From positions 2,225,630 to 2,289,629 of the forward strand of contig NZ_VOBA01000001.1 in the NCBI RefSeq assembly GCF_008369165.1: a stretch of 64,000 nt of DNA, written 5' to 3'. The notes under the pieces are model-generated. The model had not been told where the DNA came from, did not search any database, and saw only the letters and a program-made list of their open reading frames with translations. The stretch is from Dietzia sp. ANT_WB102. GTDB taxonomy: Bacteria; Actinomycetota; Actinomycetes; Mycobacteriales; Mycobacteriaceae. The position numbers and the translations under genes were made by a program. Below, piece by piece: positions 19,622 through 28,671 of the stretch; position 1 is the first letter of the stretch; each line of letters begins with the position of its first letter.

Positions 19622-21070
19622 ATGACTACTGATTACACGGCCCCTGAGCGGCCGACACGCGACTTTGATCCATCCATCGGAGAGCTCCAGCTCGAGGAGA
19701 GATCCTCGCTGCGCCGGGTGGCGGGTCTATCAACCGAACTACAGGACATCAACGACGCCGAATACCGCCAGCTCCGACTGGAACGAGTGGTACTCGTGGG
19801 CGTCTGGACCGAAGGGTCCGCCGCGCAGGCAGACGCCGCCATGGCTGAACTCGCTCAACTCGCTGAGACCGCGGGCTCTGAAGTGTGCGACGCCCTGATC
19901 CAGCGACGCGACAAGCCGGACGCCGCCACGTACATCGGCTCGGGCAAAGTCAGCGTTCTCAAGGACGTAATCGCCGCGACCGGCGCGGACACCGTCATCT
20001 GCGACGGCGAGCTCACTCCCGGACAGCTGCTCGCGCTGGAAAAGGCAGTCAACGTCAAGGTCATCGACCGCACCGCCCTGATTCTCGACATTTTTGCGCA
20101 GCACGCCACCAGCCGCGAGGGCAAGGCGCAGGTGACCCTCGCCCAGATGGAATACATGCTGCCCCGACTGCGCGGTTGGGGCGAGTCTCTTTCTCGTCAG
20201 GCCGGTGGACGGGCCGGGACCAACGGCGGTGTGGGACTGCGCGGTCCGGGCGAGACCAAGATCGAGACCGACCGACGCCGGATCCGCGAGCGCATGGCCC
20301 GTCTGCGACGCGAGATCAAGGGTATGAAGCAGGCTCGCGACACCAAACGGCATCGTCGACGGGCTACGACTGTGCCCTCCATAGCGATCGCCGGTTACAC
20401 GAATGCCGGCAAATCCAGCCTACTGAACCGTATTACCGGCGCCGGCGTGCTGGTGCAGAACGCGTTGTTCGCGACGCTCGACCCGACGACCAGACGGGCC
20501 GAATTGCCCGATGGCCGATCGGTCGTGTTCACCGACACGGTGGGTTTCGTCCGACACCTGCCGACCCAGTTGGTCGAGGCCTTCAGGTCCACGCTGGAGG
20601 AGGTCGTGGACTCAGAGTTGTTGCTCCACGTTGTGGACGGCTCGGATGCATTCCCCCTTCGCCAGATCGAGGCTGTGCGCAAGGTGATTAATGAGGTCGT
20701 GGAGGAACAAAACGCAGAACAACCTCGAGAATTACTCGTGATCAACAAGGTGGACACTGCGGATCCGGTAGTGCTCGCCGAACTGCACCACGCATTGCCC
20801 GACGCGGTGTTCGTCTCAGCGGTCACCGGGCAGGGCATGGACGAACTCCTCGAACGGATTATGCAGATCATCGCTTCGGGAGACACCGAGGTGACCTTGG
20901 ACATCCCTTACACACGCGGTGACGTGGTCTCACGGGTCCACGCCGAGGGAGCGGTGCTCGAGGAGGCACACACCCAAGACGGCACCCAGATCGTAGTTCG
21001 ACTTCCTATCTCCTTGGCAGGAGAACTTGCCGAATTCTCGGCAGGTGGCTCGCACGACGGCGCCACCTGA
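19622..21070 (+). CDS. hflX: Ribosome-splitting GTPase HflX
   Basis: A 482-residue GTPase that binds the 50S subunit and rescues stalled or heat-damaged ribosomes. The HflX domain is marked by RRDKPDAATYIGSGKV and the glycine-rich GGVGLRGPGETKIETDRRRI; the G domain has GYTNAGKS (residues 258-265), DTVGFVRHLP and NKVD. The N-terminal ~45 residues are actinobacterial extension. Its stop lies 40 bases from the convergent lexA stop. Confidence 0.95.
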   Translation: MTTDYTAPERPTRDFDPSIGELQLEERSSLRRVAGLSTELQDINDAEYRQLRLERVVLVGVWTEGSAAQADAAMAELAQLAETAGSEVCDALIQRRDKPDAATYIGSGKVSVLKDVIAATGADTVICDGELTPGQLLALEKAVNVKVIDRTALILDIFAQHATSREGKAQVTLAQMEYMLPRLRGWGESLSRQAGGRAGTNGGVGLRGPGETKIETDRRRIRERMARLRREIKGMKQARDTKRHRRRATTVPSIAIAGYTNAGKSSLLNRITGAGVLVQNALFATLDPTTRRAELPDGRSVVFTDTVGFVRHLPTQLVEAFRSTLEEVVDSELLLHVVDGSDAFPLRQIEAVRKVINEVVEEQNAEQPRELLVINKVDTADPVVLAELHHALPDAVFVSAVTGQGMDELLERIMQIIASGDTEVTLDIPYTRGDVVSRVHAEGAVLEEAHTQDGTQIVVRLPISLAGELAEFSAGGSHDGAT

Positions 21071-21110
21071 CTCCCAACTGGGGGAGGGGCGGCGGTCGCC
21101 GGATACGAAA

Positions 21111-21779
21111 TCAGAGCTTCCGGAAAACCGTTACGACTTTGCCGAGGATCGTCGCATGCTCACCCGGAATTGGGCTGAATGACGGGTTGTGGGGCAACAA
21201 CCAGACACCGTTGGAGTCGTTGCGGAACGTTTTGACCGTCGCCTCCCCGTCGATCATGGCCGCGACGATCTCGCCGTTGTCGGCCACGTTCTGCCGCCGC
21301 ACCACCACGTAATCTCCATCGCAGATCGCAGCATCGATCATCGACTCACCGACAACCCTCAGCATGAACAGTTCACCGGAACCGACCAGATCCGACGGCA
21401 GAGGGAAAATCTCTTCGACGGCTTGCTCCGCGAGGATGGGTCCACCCGCTGCGATCCGGCCGAGCACCGGGACGTAAACGGGTTCCACCGCGCCGCCGGG
21501 CCGCTGGGGCTCCGCAGCCGGTGACCGGCGTCCCCGAGACTTCTGTCCGGGTACACCATGCACGTCGACCGCGCGCGGCTTGTGAGGGTCCCGCGTCAGG
21601 AAGCCCTTCTTCTCCAACGTCCGAAGCTGATGGGCCACGGACGAGGTGGACTGCAATCCGACCGCGTCACCGATCTCCCGGATACTCGGGGGATAACCAC
21701 GCTCCTTGACGGTGTCATGGATATGGAGCAGCACGCTCTTCTGTCGGGGTGTCAGTGTTTCGAAGTCGGGCTTTGGCAT
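21111..21779 (-). CDS. lexA: SOS repressor LexA
   Basis: A 222-residue repressor of DNA-damage genes with self-cleavage stimulated by RecA. A winged helix ([21 protein letters not shown], residues 28-48) is followed by the S24 peptidase domain: cleavage site A111-G112, catalytic S146 (VVGESMIDA) and K183 (ATVKTF). ATG 21779 has AAGGGA about nine bases upstream; longer in-frame starts (MTSNIH...) exist but are not conserved-looking. The gap to the divergent gene at 22011 holds three LexA-like dyads, implying autoregulation. Confidence 0.97.
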   Translation of the reverse strand: MPKPDFETLTPRQKSVLLHIHDTVKERGYPPSIREIGDAVGLQSTSSVAHQLRTLEKKGFLTRDPHKPRAVDVHGVPGQKSRGRRSPAAEPQRPGGAVEPVYVPVLGRIAAGGPILAEQAVEEIFPLPSDLVGSGELFMLRVVGESMIDAAICDGDYVVVRRQNVADNGEIVAAMIDGEATVKTFRNDSNGVWLLPHNPSFSPIPGEHATILGKVVTVFRKL

Positions 21780-21855
21780 GTTGTGTGGTCCCTTCGGCGA
21801 ATGGATGTTCGACGTCATCATCTGTGTACACCCTAACGCCAACGGATGCGTCACG

Positions 21856-21871
21856 CCACACAAGTGTTCGA
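21856..21871 (-). promoter_or_regulatory. LexA-like site nearest lexA
   Basis: CCACAC-AAGT-GTTCGA has one perfect consensus half-site (GTTCGA) and half of the other, 9 of 12 bases. It lies 77 bases upstream of the lexA start. Confidence 0.45.
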
Positions 21872-21927
21872 AATTTCTCTCGCGGAATGATGACCGTGTC
21901 CGAGCGGCGTGATACAACTCTAGGTGA

Positions 21928-21951
21928 GTTCGAATTCGAACAGATGTACTG
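21928..21951 (+). promoter_or_regulatory. Palindromic LexA-like site in the lexA/22011 gap
   Basis: GTTCGAATTCGAAC (21928-21941) is a perfect 14-base palindrome made of outward-facing LexA half-sites; its right half continues as TCGAAC-AGAT-GTACTG (21936-21951), 9 of 12 consensus bases. Confidence 0.5.
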
Positions 21952-21964
21952 ATGCAGACATACG

Positions 21965-21990
21965 GGTGTGCGAATACGGATTCGCACACC
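21965..21990 (+). promoter_or_regulatory. Extended dyad with LexA-box spacing before the small membrane gene
   Basis: GGTGTGCGAAT (21965-21975) and ATTCGCACACC (21980-21990) are an exact 11-bp inverted repeat around four bases. The core CGAAT-N4-ATTCG has the spacing of a LexA box with T for C at the inner position. It ends 20 bases before ATG 22011. Confidence 0.55.
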
Positions 21991-22010
21991 GTATCGAGTA
22001 GGGAGCCACC

Positions 22011-22451
22011 ATGTCCGTTTTGGAGATGCAGCCAGACACACGTCCGATCGTGCAGTGGACCGAGGTCTGTCCCGATGACCATCGGGGAAAGGCCACACGA
22101 GCAGTCCGTCCGGATGCCGAGCCGGCCCCCGTGCGCTTCGGTCACGCGCCGCGTCGCACCGCGACCGGCCCGGAGGCGCGTCGCCCCACCGACATCTCCG
22201 CCCGCACGGAGATTCTTGTCAAGCCCAGGGGCACCGCGCGGCCCGCCTCGGTCATGTCGGTGGCTCCGGGACGCCGGGTGCTCGTCCGCCCTGCAGCAAC
22301 TGATCACGTCCGTGCGTGCCACATCGCAGCGCCTGCACCCGTGGGGGTTGTCGATGATGTGCCTGCCTGGGCCCTGCTGGCCTGCGGGATCGCATTCGGC
22401 ATCATCATGCTTCTCGCGGTGGCGTTCCTCGGCGGACCCGCCTACGCGTGA
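22011..22451 (+). CDS. Small membrane protein in the DivS/Rv2719c position
   Basis: A 146-residue protein, divergent from lexA and upstream of nrdR, the place held by the SOS-induced division inhibitor divS in Corynebacterium and Rv2719c in M. tuberculosis. The first ~115 residues are Arg/Pro/Ala-rich and probably cytoplasmic; a single hydrophobic segment ([23 protein letters not shown]) then ends the protein. The LysM domain that follows the membrane segment in Rv2719c is absent. GGGAG lies about eight bases before ATG 22011. LexA-like dyads upstream support SOS control. The division-inhibitor role is inferred from position and topology, not sequence similarity I can prove. Confidence 0.65.
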   Translation: MSVLEMQPDTRPIVQWTEVCPDDHRGKATRAVRPDAEPAPVRFGHAPRRTATGPEARRPTDISARTEILVKPRGTARPASVMSVAPGRRVLVRPAATDHVRACHIAAPAPVGVVDDVPAWALLACGIAFGIIMLLAVAFLGGPAYA

Positions 22452-22468
22452 CCGGCCGTAAGGCCTCC

Positions 22469-22502
22469 TAGAATGAGCGGGGACGGTGGTCTGCCGTCCC
22501 GC
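22469..22502 (+). promoter_or_regulatory. Candidate nrdR -10 element and leader hairpin
   Basis: TAGAAT (22469-22474) is followed at once by a hairpin, GGGACGG (22480-22486) with CCGTCCC (22494-22500) and two more pairs beyond a bulge. The hairpin would sit at the start of the nrdR leader; it might instead terminate the upstream gene, whose stop is at 22451. Confidence 0.4.
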
Positions 22503-22558
22503 ATCCCGTCGCACGATCTGGGACGCGTGAATTCCGGTCGACGAAGGGGCCCACGGGA

Positions 22559-23014
22559 ATGTACTGCCCGACATGCCACCACGAGGACTCCCGGGTGATC
22601 GATTCACGATCGGTCGACGAGGGTCAAGCGATCCGACGTCGACGTGAATGCCCCCAGTGCGGCCACCGATTCACGACGCTGGAGACGCCTCTACTGACGG
22701 TCCTCAAACGCAACGGGGTCACCGAGGCGTTCAGCCGGGACAAGGTGGTGCGCGGGGTTCGGCGCGCATGTCAGGGTCGCTCGGTGGACGAGGACGCCCT
22801 TCGTCGCCTTGCACAGCAGGTCGAGGACGCCGTCCGCGCAGGCGGCGTGTCTGAGGTCCCCGCCCATGAGATCGGCCTTGCGATCCTGGGCCCTCTCCAG
22901 GATCTGGACGAAGTCGCCTACTTGCGTTTCGCATCGGTGTACAAGCAGTTCAGCTCGGCCGACGACTTCGAACGAGAAATCATCGCCCTCCGCGAGCGCC
23001 GCGCGAGCCGATAG
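22559..23014 (+). CDS. nrdR: Ribonucleotide reductase regulator NrdR
   Basis: A 151-residue repressor of ribonucleotide reductase genes that senses ATP/dATP. The zinc ribbon uses C3, C6, C31 and C34 (MYCPTC, ECPQC); the ATP-cone domain starts at about residue 47 ([23 protein letters not shown]) and includes the closing [11 protein letters not shown] 22559 is fixed by the zinc ribbon. It ends ten bases from the convergent hrpA stop. Confidence 0.97.
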   Translation: MYCPTCHHEDSRVIDSRSVDEGQAIRRRRECPQCGHRFTTLETPLLTVLKRNGVTEAFSRDKVVRGVRRACQGRSVDEDALRRLAQQVEDAVRAGGVSEVPAHEIGLAILGPLQDLDEVAYLRFASVYKQFSSADDFEREIIALRERRASR

Positions 23015-23024
23015 TCCACCGACG

Positions 23025-26000
23025 TCACCGGGACGACCGCGGCGCGAGCGCCGACGCCACCGCCTTATCGATCCGTTCGGCTGACACCGGGCGGGCTGTG
23101 CCGAGTGATTGCGCGAACAGGCCCACCCGATATTCGGCGAGAAGCCAGCGCAGGTCCCGTATCACCCGGGCTCCGCCCGGCCGCTTGCGCAACGCCCCGC
23201 ATGCCTCCTCCACCACTGCCTCGGATCGGTTCAGCTTCGCAGTGAGCTCCGTGTGGCGTGCGGGAGACTTCTCTGCGAGCTCCAGCCGGATGCCGACGGC
23301 TTGCACATGTCGCTCCAGGTGAGGAAGCACCTCGACCGGATGGCGGACGAGGAAACCCCGACCTACCAGGAAGTCCAGAGAAGGGAGTATCGCGTCGGCG
23401 ATGTCGGCCGGTGACTCGGACAGACCGCGCATGACCGACTGCGCAGCAACCAGCGCGGGCACCGCGGACGAGATCGCGGCGGCGACTGCACCGGGCACCT
23501 CGCTCCTCGCGGTGGCCTTCAACTCGACGAACTCCGCGACAGTCAGAACCGGCTCGCCCCTGCGGCGGGCAATGATCCGGCCGCACGCCGCGAGCGAAGC
23601 GTCGGAGACCAGCGCCTCCATCCCGCCATACGGGTACTGCGTCAGTGCGAGCCGCTGCTGTACCTGGCGACCACGTAATATCGACGACGCTGAGACGAGT
23701 CCGGACGAGATCAGGGTGAGAACCGCGGATGCCTGCGCGGATCGGCGCTCCTTCTCCGTCGCACACGCCACCACGTGGATGCCCTCCGCGCCGACACGCA
23801 GGGCCGGATAGACAGTGACTTCAACGCCGTCAACCACGCCCGTGACGGACGGTTCGAGATCACCTATGGTGTCGGCGGTCCACTCACGGTAAGGCCCATC
23901 GTCCGGAACGAGACGAGCACTGAGGGTGGCACGGACCTTGTCGACCATTTGGGTTCTCAGCAGTGCGAGATCAGTCCCAGACGCTACGACCTCCTCGCCG
24001 TCAACCACTTCGAAACGTATCCGGAGGTGATCGGGCAACTGGGCCTGATCGAACTCGCGCGGATCGACCGTCGTGCCGATCCGAGCAGACAGTGCCCGTG
24101 CGAGCGCCACTGACAACGGAGCGGACCGGGGCGAGACGTCGTCCGCCAAGAGCCGCGCGAACTCCGCGGGCGGAGAACACAGACGACGCAGATACTTCGG
24201 GAGGGTGCGCAGCATCTCCGTGTAGAGCTCTTCCCGCAACCCGGGCACCAGCCATTCGAATCCGGCGGTCGTGACCGAAGAGAGCTGCGGAAGTGGGATG
24301 CGCACCGTGATCCCATCTGCGGCGACGCCCGGGTCGAACGCGTAGCGCAGTTCGAAACTCAAGTTTCCCTGGCGCCAGAACGGGGGGAAGTCAGTGGCGT
24401 CCGGCGCCGCCTCTGAGGTGCGGATATCCTCGGCTGTCAGGCGGATCGCGTCCGGATCTCGGTGGCCATGCTTCTTCCACCAGGACTCCAGGTGCCGCCC
24501 GGAGGTGATGTCCTCCGGAAGCCGCTCGAGATAGAAGTCCACCAGGGCGTCGTCGTCGATCACCAGGTCGCGGCGGCGGCTCCGCGTCTCCAGCTCACGG
24601 GCCTGCTCCACCGCCTCGGCGTTCTCGCGAATCACCGGGACACGAGTGGGCAGGCGTCTCTCCACGATCCCGTGGCGGACGAGCATCTCGCGAGCGAGGG
24701 GTGCGTCGACCCGGGAGAGCAGGATCCGCCGAGCTTCCACGACCGTCAATCCCAGCAGCATCACTTTCTCGTAGGCCATCGCCGTGCCCTGGGCGTCCGA
24801 CCAGTGTGGTTCGGAATAGTGGGTGCGGATGAGATGGCTCCCGATGTGCTCGATCCATCCCGGATCGATCCTGGCGACGTCGCGGGCCCACAATCGGGAC
24901 GTCTCGACGAGCTCCGATGCCATGACCCAGCGCGGCGGCTTCTTGGCCAGGTCCGACCCGGGGAATACCTGGAACCGGATGCCTCGGGTTCCCCGGAACT
25001 CGCGGGTTTCTTCGTCGCGCATACCGACATTGGTGAGCAGTCCGCTGAGGATCGCTTTGTGCAGGTCATCCTCACCTGCGTGTCCGGAGGTGGGATGCCA
25101 CCCGCGCTCCCGACACATGTTCCGGAGCTGCGAGTTGAGGTCCTGCCACTCGCGGATGCGGAGCCAGTGCAGGTACTCGGCCTTGCACATCTTCCGGAAG
25201 GCGCTGCCGGACAGCTCGCGGCGCTGCTCGGTGATATACCTCCACAGGTTGAGGTAGCCGAGGAAGTCGGAGGTCTTGTCCGAGAACCGGCGGTGCATCA
25301 GATCGGCCTTGTCCCGCTCGTCGGCGGGACGTTCCCGGACATCCTGCACGGTCAGGGCCGCGACCACCACCAACACGTCGGCCAGCGAACCGTTCCGATG
25401 CCCCTCGACCACCATCCGGGCCAGTCGCGGATCGAGAGGTAGCGCAGCCATGTCCCGTCCCACCTCGGTCAGGCGCGGACGCTCGCCGTCATCGACACTT
25501 ATCGCCCCGAGCTCGGAGAGCAGGGCAATCCCGTCCCGGACCGCCTTCCGGTCCGGCGATTCCACGAACGGGAAGTCGTCGACAGGCCCCAAGTCCAGAT
25601 CCGCCATGGACAGGATCACCGACGCGAGGTTCGTTCGCAGGATCTCCGGATCGGTGAACTCCGGCCGTGAGTCGAAGTCCTCCTCCGAGTAGAGGCGGAT
25701 ACAGATCCCGTCGGCGACACGGCCGCAGCGCCCTGCTCGCTGCGCTGCAGAGGCCTGCGACACAGGCTCGATGGGTAGGCGCTGGACCTTGGTCCGGGTG
25801 GAGTAGCGGGATATCCGTGCCAACCCGGTGTCCACTACGTAGCGGATGCCGGGGACGGTCACAGAGGTTTCGGCGATATTGGTCGACAGCACCACCCGCC
25901 GCGTGGAGTGGGCGCGAAACGCCCGCTGCTGTTCGGCGGCGGTGAGGCGGGCGTACAGCGGAAAGATTTCGGTGTTGCGGAATTTCCGCCCCCGCAGCAC

Positions 26001-26939
26001 CTCCTCGGCGTCGCGGATCTCACGCTCCCCGGACAGGAACACCAACACATCGCCGGTATCCTCACGCAGGAGTTCCGCCACCGCGTCGGCCAACGCGTCG
26101 AGCGGATCGAGGTCGACCACCCTGCCGGCGTGTTCCACCTGCAGCGGCCGATACCGAATCTCCACCGGGTAGGTGCGCCCTGAGACCTCGATCACCGGAG
26201 CGGGCCGCCCGTCCGGGCCAGCGAAGTGCCGCGCGAAACGCTCCGGGTCGATGGTGGCCGAAGTGATGATGAGTTTGAGGTCCGGACGACGGGGCAATAT
26301 CTGCTTGAGGTAGCCAAGCAGGAAGTCGATGTTGAGACTGCGTTCGTGAGCTTCGTCGATGATGATCGTGTCGTAGGCTCGCAGCAGCCGGTCGCGCCGG
26401 ATCTCGGCGAGCAATACTCCGTCCGTCATGAGCTTGACCGCCGTCTCGGGGCTCGTGCGGTCATCGAAGCGGACGGCAGAACCGACCGGGCCGCCGATCT
26501 CCACGCCGAGTTCGTCGGCGATGCGGTCTGCGACGGAACGGGCGGCCAACCGCCTGGGCTGGGTGTGACCGATCATGCCCTTCACCCCGCGACCGAGTTC
26601 CAGGCAGATCTTGGGGATTTGAGTGGTCTTTCCCGAGCCGGTCTCGCCGGCGATCACCACCACCTGGCTGTCCCGGATCGCCTCAGCGATCTCGTCCTTG
26701 CGGACACTGACCGGGAGGTTCTCGGGATATTCGGGGGTGGGGATGGACTCCGATCGGCGCCGTACGCGCTCGGCGGCCTCGTCGATCCGACGTCCGAGGT
26801 CGTCGATGTGGTCGGCGCGGGCACGGCGTATCCGCGACCGGAGTCGGTGCGCGTCGAGGATGCCGACGTCGTCGAGTCGGGTGAGCAATTCGTGGCGGGC
26901 TCGGCGAAGGTCGGGGGAGGAAGTGGAGGACGACGGCAT
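23025..26939 (-). CDS. hrpA: ATP-dependent RNA helicase HrpA
   Basis: A 1304-residue DEAH-box helicase. Walker A GETGSGKTT is at residues 98-106, DEAH at 195-198, SATID follows, and QRAGRCGR is motif VI. Helicase-associated, OB-fold and the long DUF3418 C-terminal domains bring it to the normal HrpA length of about 1300. In E. coli HrpA acts in mRNA processing and in resolving stalled ribosomes. ATG 26939; a small membrane gene lies 83 bases upstream on the same strand. Large open frames on the opposite strand here are composition artefacts. Confidence 0.96.
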   Translation of the reverse strand: MPSSSTSSPDLRRARHELLTRLDDVGILDAHRLRSRIRRARADHIDDLGRRIDEAAERVRRRSESIPTPEYPENLPVSVRKDEIAEAIRDSQVVVIAGETGSGKTTQIPKICLELGRGVKGMIGHTQPRRLAARSVADRIADELGVEIGGPVGSAVRFDDRTSPETAVKLMTDGVLLAEIRRDRLLRAYDTIIIDEAHERSLNIDFLLGYLKQILPRRPDLKLIITSATIDPERFARHFAGPDGRPAPVIEVSGRTYPVEIRYRPLQVEHAGRVVDLDPLDALADAVAELLREDTGDVLVFLSGEREIRDAEEVLRGRKFRNTEIFPLYARLTAAEQQRAFRAHSTRRVVLSTNIAETSVTVPGIRYVVDTGLARISRYSTRTKVQRLPIEPVSQASAAQRAGRCGRVADGICIRLYSEEDFDSRPEFTDPEILRTNLASVILSMADLDLGPVDDFPFVESPDRKAVRDGIALLSELGAISVDDGERPRLTEVGRDMAALPLDPRLARMVVEGHRNGSLADVLVVVAALTVQDVRERPADERDKADLMHRRFSDKTSDFLGYLNLWRYITEQRRELSGSAFRKMCKAEYLHWLRIREWQDLNSQLRNMCRERGWHPTSGHAGEDDLHKAILSGLLTNVGMRDEETREFRGTRGIRFQVFPGSDLAKKPPRWVMASELVETSRLWARDVARIDPGWIEHIGSHLIRTHYSEPHWSDAQGTAMAYEKVMLLGLTVVEARRILLSRVDAPLAREMLVRHGIVERRLPTRVPVIRENAEAVEQARELETRSRRRDLVIDDDALVDFYLERLPEDITSGRHLESWWKKHGHRDPDAIRLTAEDIRTSEAAPDATDFPPFWRQGNLSFELRYAFDPGVAADGITVRIPLPQLSSVTTAGFEWLVPGLREELYTEMLRTLPKYLRRLCSPPAEFARLLADDVSPRSAPLSVALARALSARIGTTVDPREFDQAQLPDHLRIRFEVVDGEEVVASGTDLALLRTQMVDKVRATLSARLVPDDGPYREWTADTIGDLEPSVTGVVDGVEVTVYPALRVGAEGIHVVACATEKERRSAQASAVLTLISSGLVSASSILRGRQVQQRLALTQYPYGGMEALVSDASLAACGRIIARRRGEPVLTVAEFVELKATARSEVPGAVAAAISSAVPALVAAQSVMRGLSESPADIADAILPSLDFLVGRGFLVRHPVEVLPHLERHVQAVGIRLELAEKSPARHTELTAKLNRSEAVVEEACGALRKRPGGARVIRDLRWLLAEYRVGLFAQSLGTARPVSAERIDKAVASALAPRSSR

Positions 26940-27022
26940 GGTCCCCTCAGGATATCGGCTCGCCGCGTCTGGCTCCGACCGGCGCGGTCCCTGTCCCTAG
27001 TCGGGCCGGCTAGTCAGGATCG

Positions 27023-27211
27023 CTAGTCGGAGTCGCTGTCGCGCCGGGCCTGGATCCTCGCGTAGCGCTCATGCAGACGCTCCCGTATCTCCTCGGGTTC
27101 GTAGGACCGTCTACGCCGTTCGGCGCGGGCGGCCAAGATCCCGGTGGCGGCGACCCCGGCCACCCCCGCCGCGCCGATCACCTTGAGCCACTGCCGTCCC
27201 TTGGGAGCCAT
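27023..27211 (-). CDS. Small single-span membrane protein
   Basis: A 62-residue protein: MAPKGRQWLKVIG, one short hydrophobic helix (AAGVAGVAATGILAA) and a charged Arg/Glu-rich tail (ERRRRSYEPEEIRERLHERY, ending RRDSDSD). ATG 27211 is chosen because the upstream frame crosses the divergent promoter region. It precedes hrpA on the same strand. Not recognised; small basic membrane proteins of this build are common in the order. Confidence 0.6.
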   Translation of the reverse strand: MAPKGRQWLKVIGAAGVAGVAATGILAARAERRRRSYEPEEIRERLHERYARIQARRDSDSD

Positions 27212-27260
27212 GTGGACGAGCCTAGGCGGCCCGAGCCCGACCGCCTGGCAGGATCGCGGC

Positions 27261-27953
27261 ATGAGCGTCGACACCGTCCCCTTGGCTGCTGCAGCGGAGC
27301 GCACCCGTACCGGGGATCTCTGGCTGTTTCGCGGTCGGACAACAGCGGACCGGATGATTCAGACTGTGACCAACGCACCGGTGAATCACGTTGGTGTCGC
27401 TGTGGTCCTGGACGACATGCCGCCGTTGCTGTGGCACGCCGAGATGGGTCGTGCCCTGCCCGACGTGTGGACCGGCCGCCTACAGCGGGGGGTGCAACTG
27501 CACGACCTCGAGAGCGCGGTACGACAGTGGACCGGGCAATACGGGCAACGGGCGTGGTTCCGTCAGATCTCCCCGGAGGTCGGTGAGAGCGGCGAGGACG
27601 CGTTGCTGGCGACGATCGCCAGGCTGAACGGGGTGTCCTTCCCTTCAGCGAGCCGCCTCACCGCGAGGTGGGCACGGGGACGGTGGGCGGCTCGCGGGAA
27701 GCGAGCGAGCAGCAATGGAAGTGGCCGCGCGAGCGGGCCCGATACCGGGGCGGCGATGCGCATGGAGGCGGCGTACTGCGCGGAGGTCGTGGGAATCACC
27801 CTGGAGGCGATGGGCATTCTTCTGCCTGCAGGGTCGACGAGCTGGTACGACCCGGGCCGCTTCTGGAGCGGGGACGAGCTCCCCCTGGCACCCGGGTGGA
27901 GTTTCGGCCGGGAGATCGGCGTGACCGTCACCCGCCCAGAACCACGTCGCTGA
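27261..27953 (+). CDS. Possible permuted papain-fold (YiiX/NlpC-P60-like) protein
   Basis: A 230-residue soluble protein from ATG 27261. The pattern GDLWLFRG...NHVGVAVV...LLWHAEMG near the N-terminus and AAYCAEVVGITLEAMGIL further on matches the order expected of the permuted NlpC/P60-like (YiiX/C92) fold, where a histidine (here H43) comes before the cysteine (here C173). No signal peptide is seen, so a cytoplasmic hydrolase is more likely than a wall enzyme. An Arg/Ser/Gly-rich insert (about residues 135-165) separates the halves. Convergent with ceoC, overlapping it by 26 bases at the 3' ends. The assignment is inference from motifs. Confidence 0.55.
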   Translation: MSVDTVPLAAAAERTRTGDLWLFRGRTTADRMIQTVTNAPVNHVGVAVVLDDMPPLLWHAEMGRALPDVWTGRLQRGVQLHDLESAVRQWTGQYGQRAWFRQISPEVGESGEDALLATIARLNGVSFPSASRLTARWARGRWAARGKRASSNGSGRASGPDTGAAMRMEAAYCAEVVGITLEAMGILLPAGSTSWYDPGRFWSGDELPLAPGWSFGREIGVTVTRPEPRR

Positions 27954-28671
27954 GAGCGGCTTCCACCTCTTCCTGTGCCACCACCAGCAGTTCGTCGCCG
28001 GGTTCGAACGGGACGTCAGGTTCTGGGACGATGACCCGACCGCCGCGCACGATCGCCACGAGAGCGGCATCGCGGGGAAACCGTACGCGCGACACGGAAC
28101 GGCCAGCCAGCGGGGTTTGCTCCGGCAACGTCACACTCACCAGGTTCGCGCCCCCACGGCGCAGGGACATCAGACGCACGACGTCTCCCACGGAGACCGC
28201 CTCCTCGACGACCGAGACGATCAGTCGGGGCGTTGACACGGCCACGTCCACGCCCCAGCGCTCATCGAAGAGCCACTCGTTTCGCGGATCGTTGACGCGG
28301 GCCACCACGCGGGACACGGCGAACTCCGTCTTGGCCAGCAGGCTCACCACCAGATTGGCCTTGTCGTCACCGGTAGCTGCCACCACTACGTCCGCCTCCT
28401 GGAGGCGCAGTCGTTCGAGGACGCTGAGTTCGCAGGCGTCACCCACCTGTAGGTCCGCCCCGTCGACCGGGTCGGCCGAGAACACCGTGGACCTCTTGTC
28501 GACCAGCGTCACGTCATGGCCACTCGTCACGAGTTCGCGGGCGATCGACCTCCCGACCACCCCGGCTCCGGCCACCACCACGCTCATGGTGTCGGAGTAG
28601 ACGGTTCGGGTCGGGGCGCCGACGATCAATCCCGACCCGTCGGCGTAGTCGGGAACCGGGCCATCAGGCAT
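27928..28671 (-). CDS. ceoC: TrkA-type potassium regulator CeoC
   Basis: A 247-residue RCK protein: Rossmann motif GAGVVGRSIARELVTSGHDVTLVDK, GDACELSVLERL, and the highly conserved VVAATGDDKANLVVSLLAKTEFAVSRVVARVNDPRNEW stretch, ending in a TrkA-C domain. It closely resembles mycobacterial CeoC (Rv2692). Start ATG 28671 has a strong GGAAGGA and overlaps the ceoB stop; ATG 28587, aligned with mycobacterial proteins, lacks a ribosome site. Such proteins bind NAD(H)/nucleotides and gate potassium transporters; the divergent KimA-like gene is the likely partner. Confidence 0.92.
   Translation of the reverse strand: MPDGPVPDYADGSGLIVGAPTRTVYSDTMSVVVAGAGVVGRSIARELVTSGHDVTLVDKRSTVFSADPVDGADLQVGDACELSVLERLRLQEADVVVAATGDDKANLVVSLLAKTEFAVSRVVARVNDPRNEWLFDERWGVDVAVSTPRLIVSVVEEAVSVGDVVRLMSLRRGGANLVSVTLPEQTPLAGRSVSRVRFPRDAALVAIVRGGRVIVPEPDVPFEPGDELLVVAQEEVEAALSDVVLGG

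Noticed and set aside
24462-25442. Long open frame opposite hrpA (326 codons)
   Set aside because: It mirrors the helicase codons in antisense; high GC content opens such frames, and the product has no family motif.
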